A stretch of 64,000 bases of DNA from Collybiopsis luxurians FD-317 M1 (GCA_000827265.1 KN834764.1:113709-177708); one strand, 5' to 3'. Positions 1-15,120 are shown, counted from the first letter of the stretch. Translations and numbers: made by a program. Notes: a model not told the origin generated them from the sequence alone.

Positions 1-1444
1 TGCAACAGTTCCGTATGACTGCTTAAATTCCCAAGTAAACATAGGCACGCTAGAAGCACTTGCAGCGCCGTCAGCCAGATCGCCGCAACAGCTGGTCCCG
101 AAGGTTTACTTCGCTCAGAGAATTCTGGTATCGTTGGGCACATTGCCGATAGTACTTTTAATCTAAGAGCCAGAACATTGCAATCTGCATCTTACAGAAA
201 GCAAACATAGACTGGCCAATGCTCGCAAGTCATTGCTCACATAAAACTTAAACAAGGCATAACAAAAATGACTGTATTGGGATACGTTCTGGTCAATCTC
301 CCGGATTATGACCCGTAAATATCCGCTTTCTTTGACCATTATCATGGGTGTATTCTCCGTCGAAGCCTCCCCGGTATACGACGATTCTGCTGAAGACTGC
401 TTCTGTCATCTGAACAGTCCCGTGTTTGAGACGAAGGCGGTCGATGAATTTGATCGTTTGACAGGGAAATCCAGAAAGGTTGCGATAACGAGTGAATTCT
501 ATCCGGTCTGGGAGTTATGACGGCCACGAACGGGAGCGCGTGCAACTGTAGTAGTGAAAGTATCACGGCAATTGAGATTAGAAAAAAGGGCAGAAAGTAT
601 AAATGAGCTTTCATAAACATATTCGAAGTGATTTCAGACTCTAGCTGGCGTTATAGAATGAGATAATAGATTTAATGACTGTAAAAATGGGTCAACATAC
701 CGTCACAAACAGTCTATCCGATTCCTCAAAGCTCGAAGATGTAGGGGTAGATGAAAATCGGGGATGGTGAGCTATCATACCCACCAACGTTCTTATAAAT
801 TGTCCGCGCCGTTTACATGAGGCAGCATGAGGCCCGACAACTATGTCAAGGACCGAGGTTTTCTGCGGGTTGAAGTAATCGGATCTTCGAACAACTTACT
901 CTTCATTAAATTCCGGAGAATTTATTCTAAGGCACACGTCTCTAAGTCAAAATATTAATACTTTCAGGTCCGTTACGGAGACAGCGGCCTTGCCCTTGGG
1001 ACGTGGGCCAGCGGTAGTAGGCTGTCATTAGAATCCGGCACTCTCGAAATCAAGTCTGAATGGCGGCCTTGGATATCGAATGCCGCATACATGATTTTCA
1101 GCGATCTACTACGGAAGATAATTCCTGTTCGCGAGCGTACGACAGCGACGAGGAAGCCTACCTGGTGTCAAGATTTGAGTTCGCGTGAGGCAATCTTAGT
1201 CTCTAAAGCCTTTTTAGCAGCCGATATGGGCTTTCAACAGAGTTTGTGGAAATGCAGACTACTAAGCTGTTTTCATTTTGCAACCTGACCCTAAGTACTG
1301 AGTGGTGAGTTGCGGACAAGGAAGAAATAAGTTAGGCGCCCACAGCTTGGCGCTAATACTAGTAGATAAGATAAGATTACAGAGGCCCATGACAAAGCGC
1401 CTTGGCCGGATTTATGTTCCGTATCCTTCCCTCGTCCCTCTTCA
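1..1444. other. Leading interval, no supported gene
   Basis: Short open frames occur on both strands, the longest under 100 codons. None shows a recognisable domain, a signal peptide with a matching downstream exon, or a chain of frame-compatible splice sites. The last few hundred bases must hold the promoter of the dihydrolipoamide dehydrogenase gene. I see no tRNA, tandem repeat or transposon end here. Confidence 0.4.
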
Positions 1445-3399
<1,955 letters not shown>

Positions 3400-4271
3400 A
3401 CCTGTGCGATGTAGTGTTTTCCCTTTCGGTCGGAATTTTATCGTTAATACTCACGTAATACATGGACCGCGGGTCCGCTTTGCTCTCCATTTCTCCAATC
3501 TCCTTGAAATTCGCCGGTATACTAAGACTCATAGTGGGCTAGCTGGTAAGGCACAATTCAAACATTCTCGACTACCGACTTCATTACTACTCGTCATAAC
3601 ATTTCGGAATTTTGCAAGCTCATTGTCGATCGTTATAAGCGGATTTCCACGAACTAGAACTCCCTATCGTCCTTCTGTGGAATTTATTGCAGACAGTTTA
3701 TTCATTCAGCTATTTACTAGCTCGTTGACAGGAATTACTATGTGTGTCATTGAACTACCTCCATAAACCTTATTGAAACTTTTCCGGGCGGTGTAGCCTG
3801 GGGTAGCTTGATTTGGTATAGTTCTCCGAAGGGGCGTACAATCAGGTGCAATCCGTGGAGTTTGCCTTCTATTTCCTTCCATTACAAGTAGGATGTCAAG
3901 TCGCCAGCCTAAGATACCTACGCCTATCTTAGTGGACTCAATCGTGAATTGGGACCTAGAATGCATGATTACAGACCATTTTCTCTTTCCATTTTAATTT
4001 TACTGTTCCGAGGCTTCGTCACCGATTGGGATAACGGAAGAATCACTATCGCGGGTCTCCTTGAGGTAAAGCTGCTGTGTCTAGTGCGTCACTTTATCCA
4101 CAGTTGGATAAGCGAGTGATTTCTCGGAAGAGAAGCGACGACTCCGTATTCAACTCTATCAGATGGATGATTTTCTCCAGCCCATAAAAGACTGGGGTAG
4201 CTGAACACCGCCGATGCCACATTCTGTGCACACACCCAGAGTTCCACCCCCTTCAGTCGCATATACTTGCT
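3400..4271. other. Intergenic interval between two co-oriented genes
   Basis: About 870 bases lie between the dehydrogenase stop and the methyltransferase start. An open frame of 140 codons begins inside the last exon of the upstream gene in another frame and has no recognisable product. I see no repeat, tRNA or transposon end. The right part should carry the promoter of the methyltransferase. Confidence 0.4.
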
Positions 4272-6239
4272 ATGTCTTCCGAACTCGAACGTCTGCTCGA
4301 CGTCATCACTAAGGCCGTCGCATCGCTTAATCTCGCTTGCTCTGCCGATGGGACTAGGCTTCCGGACATTAAGGAGCCCTTTGAGCCTTCGTCGGAGAAA
4401 TTCCGAAGTAATCATCAAGCGTTGCAAGCTGCGAGAATCATTAGTGCGGCTGCTTTACAGCTAGAAGCAATCGTGGCACCTCCACAAGTCGTTTTGTATC
4501 ATGTTGTAGGAGGGGTGAGTTGTTCTCATGTCCTAGCTCCTCGAGCCACTGGTGACTTTATTGCCTTTTTCAGTTCTTCAAGTCTATGGCCTTGCGTATC
4601 TGTCTGGAATCTCATGTCACCGAGATATTGAGAGACGCTGGAAGCGAGGTTCATTTTGTTCATAATGCTGTCTACTTCTTTCGAGACTCACTGGCGCGTC
4701 GCATCATTGTCTGTTGACAGGGAATGTACGTCCAAGATATCGCCAAGCGCAACGGTCAAGATCCTCAGAAGCTGGGTATGTGCTTGCTCGGTCGCGATCA
4801 TTGACACTTCCTGCTCAACATAGTCTAGCTCGGTTTCTCCGATACCTTTGCTCGAATCATGTCTACAGAGAAGTATCCCCCGACGTTTTTGCGAATAATC
4901 GCATCTCGAGCTTGCTTGACACGAAGAAGACCATTGAGGAGCTTCAATCGAAGTACGTCTCCGAATTCTCGGAGTCCTATTTGGACTGTTTTTTTTTTGA
5001 TGTACTTTTTTTTTGTTGGATAGACCGTTGGACAAGTACAAGAACTCCGATGGGATGGCTGCGTTGGTTGGACATCAGTAGGGTGTTGTTTTGCTTGAGA
5101 CTGGAAACGCGTCTTCAATCACTTTTCCGTTTACAGTTTGGACGAATGCTTCAAAGGCGCCGCGTACGCTTGGGAAGCTCTCAACGACCCCGCTATGGCT
5201 CATATGGACTCCGTTACGCCTCTGAATAAAGCTTACAACACAGAGATGCCGTATTTCGACTTTTTGCAACAGGAGGACCAAGGAATACGACGTCTTCGGT
5301 TTGATTCGAGCATGGAGGGAATGGAAAGAATGCAGCCTCCTGATATCACGTTGAATGGTAATTTCCATTTCTTTGTGTACTTGAGTCCGCAATTAACCGT
5401 CTTCCTTCAGCGTTTGAATGGAGTACGCTTCCTAAAGGCTCAAAAGTGGTGGATGTAGGAGGTGGTGTCGGAAATGTCTTCTTTCCGTTGGCAGCGAAGT
5501 TTCCGGAACTGAAAATTGTCGTGCAAGACTTGCCTGAAGTAGTCGGGAACGCGAACAAGGTACGATGAAAACGCACTGTACGATTTTCGTTCCAGTGCTG
5601 ATAGCACTTTTTAAGGTTTGGACAGAAAGGATGCCCGCGGCGCTTGAAAGCGGACAAGTTACACTGCAGGGTGAGCTCAGCGTTATCCTGAGGGGGTCCC
5701 ATATACTGAAAAAATATATCAAGCCCATAATTTCTTCAATCCACAGCCGGAGACAGATGTCTCTGTTTTCTTTGTCAAGCATGTACTTCACAATTGGTCC
5801 GACGCCAGCTGCGTCAAGATTCTAAAGCGTCTTCGCGATGCCTCGTCCAAGTCGACCAGACTGGTCATTATGGATAGCGCGATGCCTTACGTCTGTCGAG
5901 CTCCAAGGAACTCAGACCTCTGTTCCGATAACCTGAAAGAGTCGGTAGCGGAGGAGGCACCGGAGCCTCTTTTGGCAAACTTTGGAGCATTGAATGAGAC
6001 GTCGTACGTTCTCGATATGGTGGTAAGAAGAATGTTTCGCTTCCCATTCTATAACCTTATTTAAGGGTTGATTTCATCAGATGTTCGTCATTCTCAACGC
6101 ACAGGAACGGACCTATTCTCATTTGGATCGTTTACTGAATGAAGCGGGATGGGTTGTTTCTTCTGTGAGGCGTAAACCTGGAGATGCTGCCTTCGTACAG
6201 ATTGAAGCGAAACCTGGGAATACGCAGCTAAAGCTGTAG
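4272..6239 (+). CDS. SAM-dependent O-methyltransferase (COMT-like, class I)
   Basis: The product should transfer a methyl group from S-adenosylmethionine to a hydroxyl of a small aromatic or polyketide substrate; the substrate cannot be told from sequence. Ten exons join in frame to 353 residues: 4272-4514, 4574-4648, 4721-4775, 4829-4952, 5024-5077, 5137-5357, 5411-5559, 5616-5670, 5724-6022 and 6081-6239. The N-terminal dimerisation part contains a winged-helix stretch (GMYVQDIAKRNG, then ARFLRYLCSNHVYREVSPDV). The SAM-binding glycine motif is VVDVGGGVGNVFFPLA. The acidic second strand is KIVVQDLPEVV. The catalytic base lies in VKHVLHNWSD, matching the His of the plant and fungal COMT family. 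The final strand reads FVQIEAKPG. The length fits the family, though slightly short. No other secondary-metabolite enzyme is adjacent, so no cluster can be claimed. It looks intact. Confidence 0.92.
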
Positions 6240-6617
6240 TTAGGAGGGTCGAAGGTGTTCTCAATTCTATATTATAGCTTATAGTAATCAGTTTCTGAGT
6301 TCGTTTGCTTCTTTTTATATATATTTTAATATTTATTCAAGTCACGTCTCATTCACGTGCCCGCGTTCTTGTGAAATTTCGGGGGATGCGGATGCCGCAG
6401 CTTGTACTAGAACCACCACGACGTCAATTTCCGACGAGCTTTAGCAGGCCAGCTCACGAGGTCCATCAAGATTTTTCTTTGCGAATCCTTACGAACTCTC
6501 GCCTTTATCTTCAAGCGAGCTTGATCAGCTTTCCTCACCATCTCCGCTGGACGCACTGTATTCTTAGCTTCCCCACTTCAATCGAATTTTTCAGTCAAGA
6601 AACAGTCAAATCAAAAC
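6240..6617. other. Intergenic interval upstream of the secreted-protein gene
   Basis: About 380 bases hold an AT-rich stretch near 6300-6340, presumably around the 3' end of the methyltransferase, and then a more balanced stretch that should be the promoter of the next gene. No gene, repeat or RNA is recognisable. Confidence 0.4.
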
Positions 6618-7452
6618 ATGGTTATTCCTCGCCCGTCTCCGCTTTTTCTATTTCTCTTCTTTGGACTCTGTCTTCTCAACGCCCGCCTCGCGTCTGCGCG
6701 GTTGTACCCTACTTGCCCTGTCCAAGGCACGGTCTATTACAGTCGAAAGTGTGACCCTATTACATGGAAGGATGACGAAAAGAGTCCGAATATGCGAGAC
6801 ATGGGCTTGATTTCTGTGGATCTGTATATGGGAGAGAAGGTAAATGTGGTGCTCGCTTGAACCTGATCTTTAACTGATTGTATGAAAGTTTATCTACACA
6901 ATTGACCAAACTTACGCAGACGCTGGATCGATAATGTTTTGCCCTCCGAGCCCTGAGGACTTTGATTGGCCAAAAAATTCTGAATCCAACTTTTTGTGAG
7001 TCATCTTCACCCGATTTTCGGGAACAGCATTGAACCTGCTTGGCAGTACAATTCGGTTCAAAGGCGACGGTGAAAATTGCACAGTCTACACGCATGACTT
7101 CCGTATCTCTGGTATCTCTAGCCTCGACGCGACTTCTCTCAATACGTTCTCCGAGTTTGTTCAAGCACCAGGGACTTCTACTTTGACCGCTTCTTCCAGT
7201 ATTGCTACTGCGACGTCTTCTACTTCGACTTTGAATCATCAACGTCCTTCAGGCTATGACACGAGCTCGACAACGGTCTACGCTGACCCTTTACCTGGCT
7301 CCGGCAAAGATGGCAAAGTCGACATCAATCGTGCGCATCACAAGTATCACGGCGGCGCGTTCTCGTGGAAAGCAATGGACACTGAGAAGATGAAGTTTCG
7401 GTTTGTCTTCATCGTATGGCCAGCCTTGATTGGTATTTGCATGGCTCTGTAG
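6618..7452 (+). CDS. Secreted, probably GPI-anchored hypothetical protein
   Basis: I do not recognise the family. Three exons (6618-6839, 6889-6995, 7047-7452) join in frame to 244 residues. The first 28 or so residues form a clear signal peptide with a hydrophobic core, LFLFLFFGLCLLNA, followed by small residues. The mature part has several cysteines (YPTCPVQG, SRKCDPITW, IMFCPPSPED, GENCTVYTHD), consistent with a disulfide-bonded wall or surface domain. A Ser/Thr-rich spacer follows (TSTLTASSSIATATSSTSTL), which is likely O-glycosylated. The extreme C-terminus, FVFIVWPALIGICMAL, is hydrophobic and ends at the stop, as in a GPI-attachment signal. A single transmembrane helix is the alternative. 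A cell-surface location is inferred from this layout; no enzymatic role is suggested. Confidence 0.7.
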
Positions 7453-7920
7453 ACCCGGCTAGGCTGTTTTTCTCTACTGTTGCGATACCTCCTGCACAAG
7501 CTTTATGTTTTTGCATTTTCTCAGCAATACGCTTTTTTCCCTTTATTTATGAAACCCTTCCCACCTCAAGCACTCGTTCCACCTCTCCATAATCGGTTTG
7601 TGTGTTTCCCACTATGTTGTATACAATACCTCCAGTGTAGTATGTTGTACAGATAACGAGTCTACTATAATTACCATCCTGCGAAACCCTACATAGCTTG
7701 TACGATATAATTCCTCACGACATCGCCGCGAATGATGAATACTAGTTTTTATCTCTGATCTTCCAAAGTTTCTCGCTTGTCAGCTGAGTCAATTGAGGAT
7801 AATTGCTACGAAGAGAATCTCGAAATCGCTTTGAGCAACGCAGTAAGTCATAAGTTAGATGATAGTACACTGTACAGATAACAAAAGTATACACATAAGT
7901 AGCACATTCTAAATCCTCTC
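7453..7920. other. Convergent intergenic interval
   Basis: About 470 AT-rich bases separate two genes that converge, so this should hold two 3' UTRs and polyadenylation sites. Nothing else is recognisable. Confidence 0.4.
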
Positions 7921-10516
7921 TCAAGCAGCAGTCTCCTGGTCCCGATAGCCTCCAATAAACCTTGAAATACTCATCAAGCTTTTCCTCTTGCTCGTGTTCC
8001 GTGCGCCACCTTCCGTACTTTCGTCCTCGGCGCCATCGAGATGGTTAACCTTGGACCACTTCCCGCCAACGTTTAACCTGCTTCTCATTCTGCCTTTCGG
8101 TTTAATCACCTGCACCCGCCACTCCCTCTTCCGACTCGGAGTCCAAGTTGAATTTTGACCGATGCTGCTTCCGATTCCGCTACCCGGCGCCAGTGCGGTA
8201 CTCTTCATAATCAAAGGGTCCTTCCTGCTATTCCGACTGGTACTCCCACCGTCGACGGTGAATGTCTTATTCCCGGGCATCCAGCCTGTGCGACGACCGC
8301 CGGAACCCCGAGAGGGAGAGGTGCTCAGCTCAATGTCGTAGCGTTTTGTGAGTAGCGAGGTGAAGTATTCGCCGCCTCGTTCGTTCGCGGAGAGGGTGAT
8401 GATAGTAGTGGTCGTCGTCGTCGTCTGAGGTTGTAGAGTGGTAGCGGTAGTTGGTGCGTTAGCGGAAGAGGGTACAGGTCCGAGAGCATCAATACCAGTA
8501 CCACCCAAAGACAACACCGACGACCTCAAAGATCGCGCCAAAGCCCGCGCCGCACCCACCCGCGGCTCAGGCTCTACAACAGTCCGACGCCGTATACGAT
8601 ACGTAGCGTGTTGCATGATCTGCACTGGCTGGGATCGAATTCTGGAGGTATCGCATGCGCCCCATTGGTTGATGCACGCGACGAGGGTGATACTTTCCAG
8701 CAAGGGGTGGGTGAGATTGAGAGGTGTGTCGGTTTTATTGTTGTGGGAAGCAAGCGGAGGGGTACTGATACTGGTGCGACGAGTGGTGGGAAGGATGGAT
8801 CGTGTGTGTTTTGCAAATGATGATGAGGATGATAAGAATGATGAGGGAGACGATGGCGATCCTATCCATTCCAAGCCACTGCGCTGCGGCTTTTCGTCTA
8901 GAGCGATATGTGCAGCTGCGTTTGCCAGATCTCCGTCGCTCGTCTTGAACACTTTCCATACCTCGAGGTGCTTCAATTGGAAATACGGGATAGCTCCTAC
9001 ACCATGAATCTTGCCACGGAAATTTTCCCTGCGTCGAAGGATGTTGGGTATATCACGCTGAGGGAAAAAAACAAAAAAAGTCAGCTCAACCACTTATAAC
9101 GACGGAGGCAGGAACCCGGCACACACCCAATAAAACGTCTCTTTCGCTCTCGTCGAAACCAGAAGCTTGAAACTCTCCAATCCTCTCGGACAACTCTCGT
9201 ACAGCTCCTGCAGCTCCTTAACCTGATCATACCACACCGGCCTATGATGCATATTTCCATCCTCATCAAACTCGTACGAATATTCCTGCACGCTCTCCGA
9301 GAAATCCACCCAGATACTCAGACTCCTCAATGTCCAAAGGCAGCCTAGATACCGCTTGACCCTGCTCAGCGCATGAGCACCGCAGTACGCCTTGTCCGTC
9401 AGCACGACCTCGCGCAATCGGCCCACGTGGGTGGCAGGGATCATTACAGTGGGTAGACCGCAACTACGATATCGAAGGAGAGGCGGATCGTTATACCTCG
9501 AGTGCGAGGCGGCGCTGAAAGCGTGATAGGTGAGGTATCGCAAGGTCTTTCGATGCTCATGAATGAACTCGACGAACTGTTCTCTGGGGGCATCGTTGAA
9601 TACGTCAGAGATGTCTACGATGCGGGCGTTGGAGATGGACAGGGCGTGGAGGTGCGGCCAGCGTGCGTGGAGGAGGGGTCGGACGTCTATAATGCGTTTG
9701 GTGTGCATTGTGGCGCCGCCGTCGCCGAGGACGAGGGATTCGAGGTCGGGGCATCGGTCGATGATCATGGACCAGAGAGCTTCAGGAAGTTCTTCTCCAG
9801 TCCATACGCGGACTGCGAGGACGGATCAGAGGGAATTGAAGATGGGATATTAAAAAAATACATACCCTTCCAGTCTAAATTCCGGGTATGCAATTCAGTG
9901 GTTAACGAGAAGCTGCGCAGGTTGGAAAAGGCGAACAGCTAAAGGAATCAAGTCGGTCTCTAATTTAACAGCAATTGCAATTACCTAAATCGGCTCACCT
10001 CGCTTTCAGGATCCAACGCCTCATTTCCAACGTTTGTCCCGATATCCTTCAGCTGCGGACATCCAGCTCGCAAACTAGCCCAAACTCTACTTGGAGGAGC
10101 CTCGAATCCATCCCAGATGAATCTTTTGAGTTGGTACAGATTCGGAGCCAGCAGCTCAACAGCATTGACCAGATCCCGTTCGCCTGCGAGACGTTTCTGA
10201 GAATGTTTTCGAAGATAGCTGGGTCGGAGTACGAGCGATAGTACATTCCGAGCTACGTGTGGTCTGCCGAGAAGGAAATGGACGACTTTGAGGGAACGCT
10301 CGAGATCTCGGACCTCGATGTCGCGGTAAAGGTATATGAAGAGATTATGGTATATTGCTTTGGACTGTAGTAGGGAAGCGATTAGGTTGTATAAGATACG
10401 ATATAATATAATTGAAGACATACGGTTAGAATCAAATTGAATACATCAGCTCCGGTGTTGACATGAGAGACTACCTCTCGTAGAATGTCTAATGGAAGAG
10501 TTTGAAATCGAGGCAT
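7921..10516 (-). CDS. F-box protein with leucine-rich-like region and long Ser/Thr-rich tail
   Basis: Five exons on the minus strand (10424-10516, 9999-10364, 9866-9938, 9127-9812, 7921-9057) join in frame to 784 residues. The N-terminus, MPRFQTLPLDILREVVSHVN, is an F-box start; such proteins bind Skp1 and bring substrates to SCF ubiquitin ligases. The middle has the irregular leucine-rich spacing usual in basidiomycete F-box proteins (CPDLESLVLGDGG, LHALSISNARIVDIS, LWTLRSLSIWVDF). The last exon encodes about 378 residues, rich in Ser, Thr and Arg with runs of Thr, and looks disordered. A missed intron in that exon is possible, because its coding character is weaker than the rest. Agaricomycetes carry very many F-box genes, and no substrate can be predicted. 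Confidence 0.82.
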
Positions 10517-11623
10517 TACTGAATACTGAAGATTTGCAGCTTGATGGCTACGTATTTATACTACCAATATCTTGTTCTTGTATTTTCTTTGTGATATTGG
10601 TTTAATTGTAATTTGAAGGGTCCACGCTTCAAACAGTGTACATGACAATAAAAGGAAGGTCTTGTCGGTCCAGGCGCGCTAATCAAAGGTCTTTGGGGCG
10701 CTTATCTGATGACTCATTGTACACGAGTTTTTTGACGCGGGGCGCCAATGCTATGCTATTGTTTTGTTTGCCACCAAACTTCAGCCTTCTTGTCGCCCAA
10801 CTCGCTCGATATGTACGGCATCTATTGTTCATCATCGACACGTAGCAAAGTAAGAGCCATCTTGCACGGACATGCTCCCTGGCGATGCATGTATTTGACT
10901 TCCATTATGACTTCTGCCGCTCGGCTTTGACTGTTAGTATGTACAGCCCCCCTCGGCAAACCCTTAGCTCCAATTTTTATATGCTGGCCATTAGCCCATC
11001 TCAATACACGTCTGATGAATCGGTATGACCTGATACAAGAAGCAACATGGATCACTATGTTATGCGGCACGGTTGAATACCTGAACGCCGGCTTTTGCCA
11101 CCAGTATTTTTTGCCTTTAGGTCTTTCACTGATCAAGTCTTTCGCTGCCAGGTGAGGTAAACAATCTTGGCTCCCTGTCCGTACCTTGGAAGTATTCAAT
11201 CTTTGTCCACTAACTGCACGGCCCTTTTGATTCAACTATTTTTTGCCACCTGTCGATTCATTCAAATCTTCAATTCTATCTCAAGCTGTACATACCAGGT
11301 ACATCTATACATCTGCATCAAGCCAACTTCGAGATAATCAAGTCTTGCATCGGGAATGCATACATACACGTCTAAGTATACACGAATATGCAAGGAAGTG
11401 AACATCCGTGCTAAGTGCTTCATCAAAGCTAAACAATCCGATTGACCTCTGAAACCTTAACTAGTTGTATTCTGGGCGGCCACGTCTTTCCATATACCCC
11501 CATTCTCCTCCTTCCCCTACAGTCCGTTCCTCGTGCATTATTATCATATTTGTCGCCTCCGCCCCTTTCAAGCTCTTCCTAGTTCCCACCGATTACGGCT
11601 CTGAACGGAAGCGCGGAGAAATC
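10517..11623. other. Divergent intergenic interval
   Basis: About 1.1 kb separate the divergent F-box and membrane-protein genes and must contain both promoters. Only short open frames occur (the longest is 137 codons on the minus strand, unrecognised). A pyrimidine-rich stretch around 11490-11580 lies just upstream of the membrane-protein start, typical of fungal promoters. I see no repeat or RNA gene. Confidence 0.4.
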
Positions 11624-13712
11624 ATGGCTAGCGCCGAGGTTACGATGGATTTTTCATCCCTTTTTTACCAGAAGGTTTCTCCTCTAGTAGTGAATGCTAT
11701 TGTACGTACAAAGTTCTTGAACTTTATTACGTTCACCTGATACTCATCGTTGACGATCTATTCATAGCTAACCTACCTGTTCTACGGTATGCTATTCCAA
11801 TATGCGCCAAGTATTCAGTCGTATATTTAAAAGTCTCCAACCTTCTCGATGGCAGGCATCTTCTTGGTCTTATTCTGCATCTGCATATTTTCTCACCATC
11901 AACACGCCGGGGCTTCCGTCCGAAAGCCTTTGCAGAGGACAGCTTTGATCGGGATGTTCCTTTTGGCTACAGTTACTTTGGTATTGGACACTGTCGCTAC
12001 GATGAGACAGCTGTGGGTGGACTTGGGTCGATACTGGGGAGGCAGCAGCTCCTTGGATCAAAAAACGATTGAACATTATACGGTGTACATGGATATTATA
12101 TGCGGGTGAGCACCTATGAAAAAAATATCTATCTAGAAACTTTTTTACTTACGAGGGGGGCTTGCTACCGCCGACTCATCAGCACTATGATTTTCCTGCT
12201 TTACGTTTTAACCAAGTGCGCTCGTCCCTTGTCTTGAAATTTACTCGCGTTGTGATAACCCTTCTGCTAGTTTTATCGCAGACCTCATTTTGGTTTGTAC
12301 TCTGGCTGTCTTCGCCACACTTCATTCCAGATTCTGAGTTTTTACTCATGTAGATTCATCGAAACTATGTCGTTTGGAGCAGACGGCGGATCATGGTATG
12401 GGTTCCTCTATGTGTTTCCATAATAAACAACGGTGAGTATAAATTCACTTTCAAGTTCTGCAAGTACTCGTTCCCTGATACTACGTGCCTTATTTCCTCC
12501 CACATAGCCCTTGCTATAATCGCCATAGGTTTCGAAGCCAGCGACATCTTACATTTTCCAACTCTTGCTGCTTCTTTCAAACAATATACCAATGGAGACA
12601 AACTCATTCTTACCTATCTCCTCGTGAACGTCTTTTTGAATTTCGGTTTAACAGGATGCCTTGGTCAGTTCCGTCCACTACTTACTGTACATAATTAAGG
12701 TCAAAAGTACTTACTTTGCTGAATTGGTTTACCCTATGCAGCGGGAAGAATCTGGTGGATAGGGAGGGTGTCGGAAAGGGTGTTGGGGAATCAAACACTG
12801 AGAAGGAAGTATAACTCTGCTGTTGCTCTAACGTGAGGAGTTGACAAGTCGCTTTTTCCGCCTACTTGGTATTGGTACTTATTTTCCGAGTTTCGTTCTA
12901 CTAGACTGGAGTCGGGAATTCTCTATCCCATCACCCTGATTGTTTCGGTAGCAGTCACAATCCATCGCCCAACAACACCTACCATGTATCCTTTTCTTGT
13001 CCAAGTCGTCGTAAGTGTAAAAAGGCTCAGTACGCATAAAAACAACTCTGAACTCAATTCGAAACAGGGCATCGCACCAACGCTCATCATAGTCCGCACA
13101 GTCCTAGGAATCAGCGTCGAACAAACTCGGGAAACTGATTCAGATGGAGACGATAACTCAAAGACGCTAGACACCTACAGAGGAGCGTTTAGCAGTCAGA
13201 ATCGCAATGAGAAGGTCGGAAATCGCACCCCCACCTCACGGCGGTCCAATCGCAGTTCATTCGGCAATCGATTTGCGATTCCTTTACGCCGTGATACAAT
13301 GACCACAATCTCACAGGTTGAGATACCAGAATCCATCATCGAGGAATCAATGTTCCGGATTGGTACTAGCCCCTCCCGGGGTGCGCCGGGCGCACAGCCG
13401 GAAAACCGCGGGACTGGTTTTAGGTTTCCTGGGTATCAAAGTGGTCATTCCACCACTACCAGAGGTGCCACCTCTAATCCTCACGAGAATGGAATACAAA
13501 TGCCGATGCAAATACACTCCGAGTCGCGACAATCCAAACCTAGAAGACCGCCGCGCACTCCGCGGGGTGCTCGGGCGCAAAGGTCCATTGACGAAACAAC
13601 CACTGAAGGCGAAGCGGGATCCCAGAATCCGAGGCTGAATGTTGTAGTGCACACTTCAGTTGAAAAGGTCTCGGAATACCGACCTCGTTTTCAGTTACAG
13701 TCATTTTCTTGA
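11624..13712 (+). CDS. Seven-helix integral membrane protein (basidiomycete family)
   Basis: Nine exons (11624-11701, 11768-11786, 11856-12105, 12271-12292, 12354-12432, 12508-12663, 12742-12832, 12905-13010, 13068-13712) join in frame to 481 residues. Two are micro-exons of 19 and 22 bases. Hydrophobic segments alternate with short polar loops over the first 270 residues, for example GIFLVLFCICIFSHH, TALIGMFLLATVTLVLDTVA, ILIHRNYVVW, LILTYLLVNVFLNFGLTG and SGILYPITLIVSVAVTIH. A long, hydrophilic, Ser/Thr/Arg-rich cytoplasmic tail follows. The layout matches a large unnamed family of seven-helix proteins common in Agaricomycetes. A receptor-like topology is suggestive, but I see no specific GPCR signature, so ligand and function are unknown. 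Confidence 0.82.
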
Positions 13713-14255
13713 GAATGGATGTACCAAGTAATTATATTTTCTTCCGAAGTACTGTGCATAAAGACTAAGAAAGTACTGTACTATTTCAAGTGGAGTTCAT
13801 GAATCATTGGTTATGATGCTTGATGCACAGTCAAGTTTAGTTCATTGGTTTAGAGCTACTATAGTCTACCATATACTGATGCAAGGCAAGTTCAGTTCAT
13901 TGTAAGCGCTGGTCAGGAAGTGAGGCTTAGCCACTTTAAAATGTTCAATCTGTACATATTAGAATGCTTCTGAGGACTGAAGCTTAAGCTACATTGAACA
14001 CTACTTTGATTCATTCAATGCAGTGCTCTCTGGGAAAATTTTTTCGGTGTGAAATGGCATTTTAATTTTTCACAGGTCCAAAATTATTGGTCTGCCAAAA
14101 AAACACTGAAAATGTGACTGGACCAACAGTAGTTCAAAGCCCAACATGACACAAAATGTAGTTGGAATATCCAAGGCAAAAATCCTGAGCTTTGTCTGAT
14201 GACATTCACTGTAAAACCTACCACATGGCAAATAACACCTGGGAAGTCTTCCTAC
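13713..14255. other. AT-rich interval at the edge of the accessory island
   Basis: No gene is supported. A degenerate motif around TTCATTGG recurs at about 13800-13900, and base composition changes from here on to match the repeat-rich island that follows. It may be old transposon debris. Confidence 0.35.
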
Positions 14256-14482
14256 TCATCAGGAAAAACCCTAAAGCCCAGGCTATCTAGGCTGGCCAGG
14301 GGACACCCCTGAAATCCTAGGCAACCTCAGGCATCCTGAGGCCATCTCAAAGCCATTTCAACTGGCCTCAGAGATCCCAGGGAGCCCAGGTCACCCCAGG
14401 GATCCTCAGGGATCTTGAGGCTCCCTAGGATTTGGGGGGTGTCCCTGGGCAGCCTGGGCTTCAGGACATTTTTCCTGATGCT
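14256..14482. repeat. Imperfect long inverted repeat (foldback)
   Basis: The left arm starts around 14256 (CATCAGGAAAAA, then AAGCCCAGGCT, GGGACACCCC, AAATCCTAGG and CCTCAGG). The right arm, read on the opposite strand from 14482, gives the same blocks in the same order: CATCAGGAAAAA, AAGCCCAGGCT, GGGACACCCC, AAATCCTAGG. The arms meet near 14370. Weaker similarity continues outward beyond both ends, for example ACCTGGGAAG and ACCCAGGAAG. This could be a foldback or MITE-like element, or a transcribed hairpin. No coding capacity is visible. Confidence 0.6.
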
Positions 14483-15120
14483 GTATATCTACTTCCTGGG
14501 TCACAAGATCATAGGGTGATTTCCAATAGTTTCTGTATGCTGAGCAGGATGCAGCACCACAGTCCACCCCCCTGGTTGAATCACCAACAAAGAGAAATGA
14601 GGCCCACAAAATATGGGAAAGTTCCGGGATGATGGTGGTTCAGGATCAAGAAGCGTCCACTGTGTAGGACATCATTCTCCATAAAATACTTTCCTGTGAT
14701 GACCTGTACCATATTGTGTCTGGGTACTGTACAAAGTTGTGCAGCACCAAGTTAATCCTTCATCCTTTCAAGTGTAACTTTGCATTGGCAAGCATTTCTC
14801 TAGCTTCAGAGAATCTATTTTCCATCTGAGAAACATTGCCTAAGTGTTGAAGACATTGTGCAGCACCAAGTTGATCCCCATTTCTTTCAAATACAGCTTT
14901 TGCCTCTAAAGCAGTTCTTGGGCTTTAGAGCATTTATTCTCCATCTGGGAAATATCACCCAAGCTTTGAAGATACTACCACACCAAGTTGTTCCCCAATC
15001 CTTTCAAATGCAATTTTTGCCTCTGTAAGCATTTCTCTTGCTTCAAGGTTTTATTTTCTATCTGAGAAATATTACTCAAGCTTTGAAGACACTGTGCAGC
15101 TCCAAGGTGACCCCAATTCT

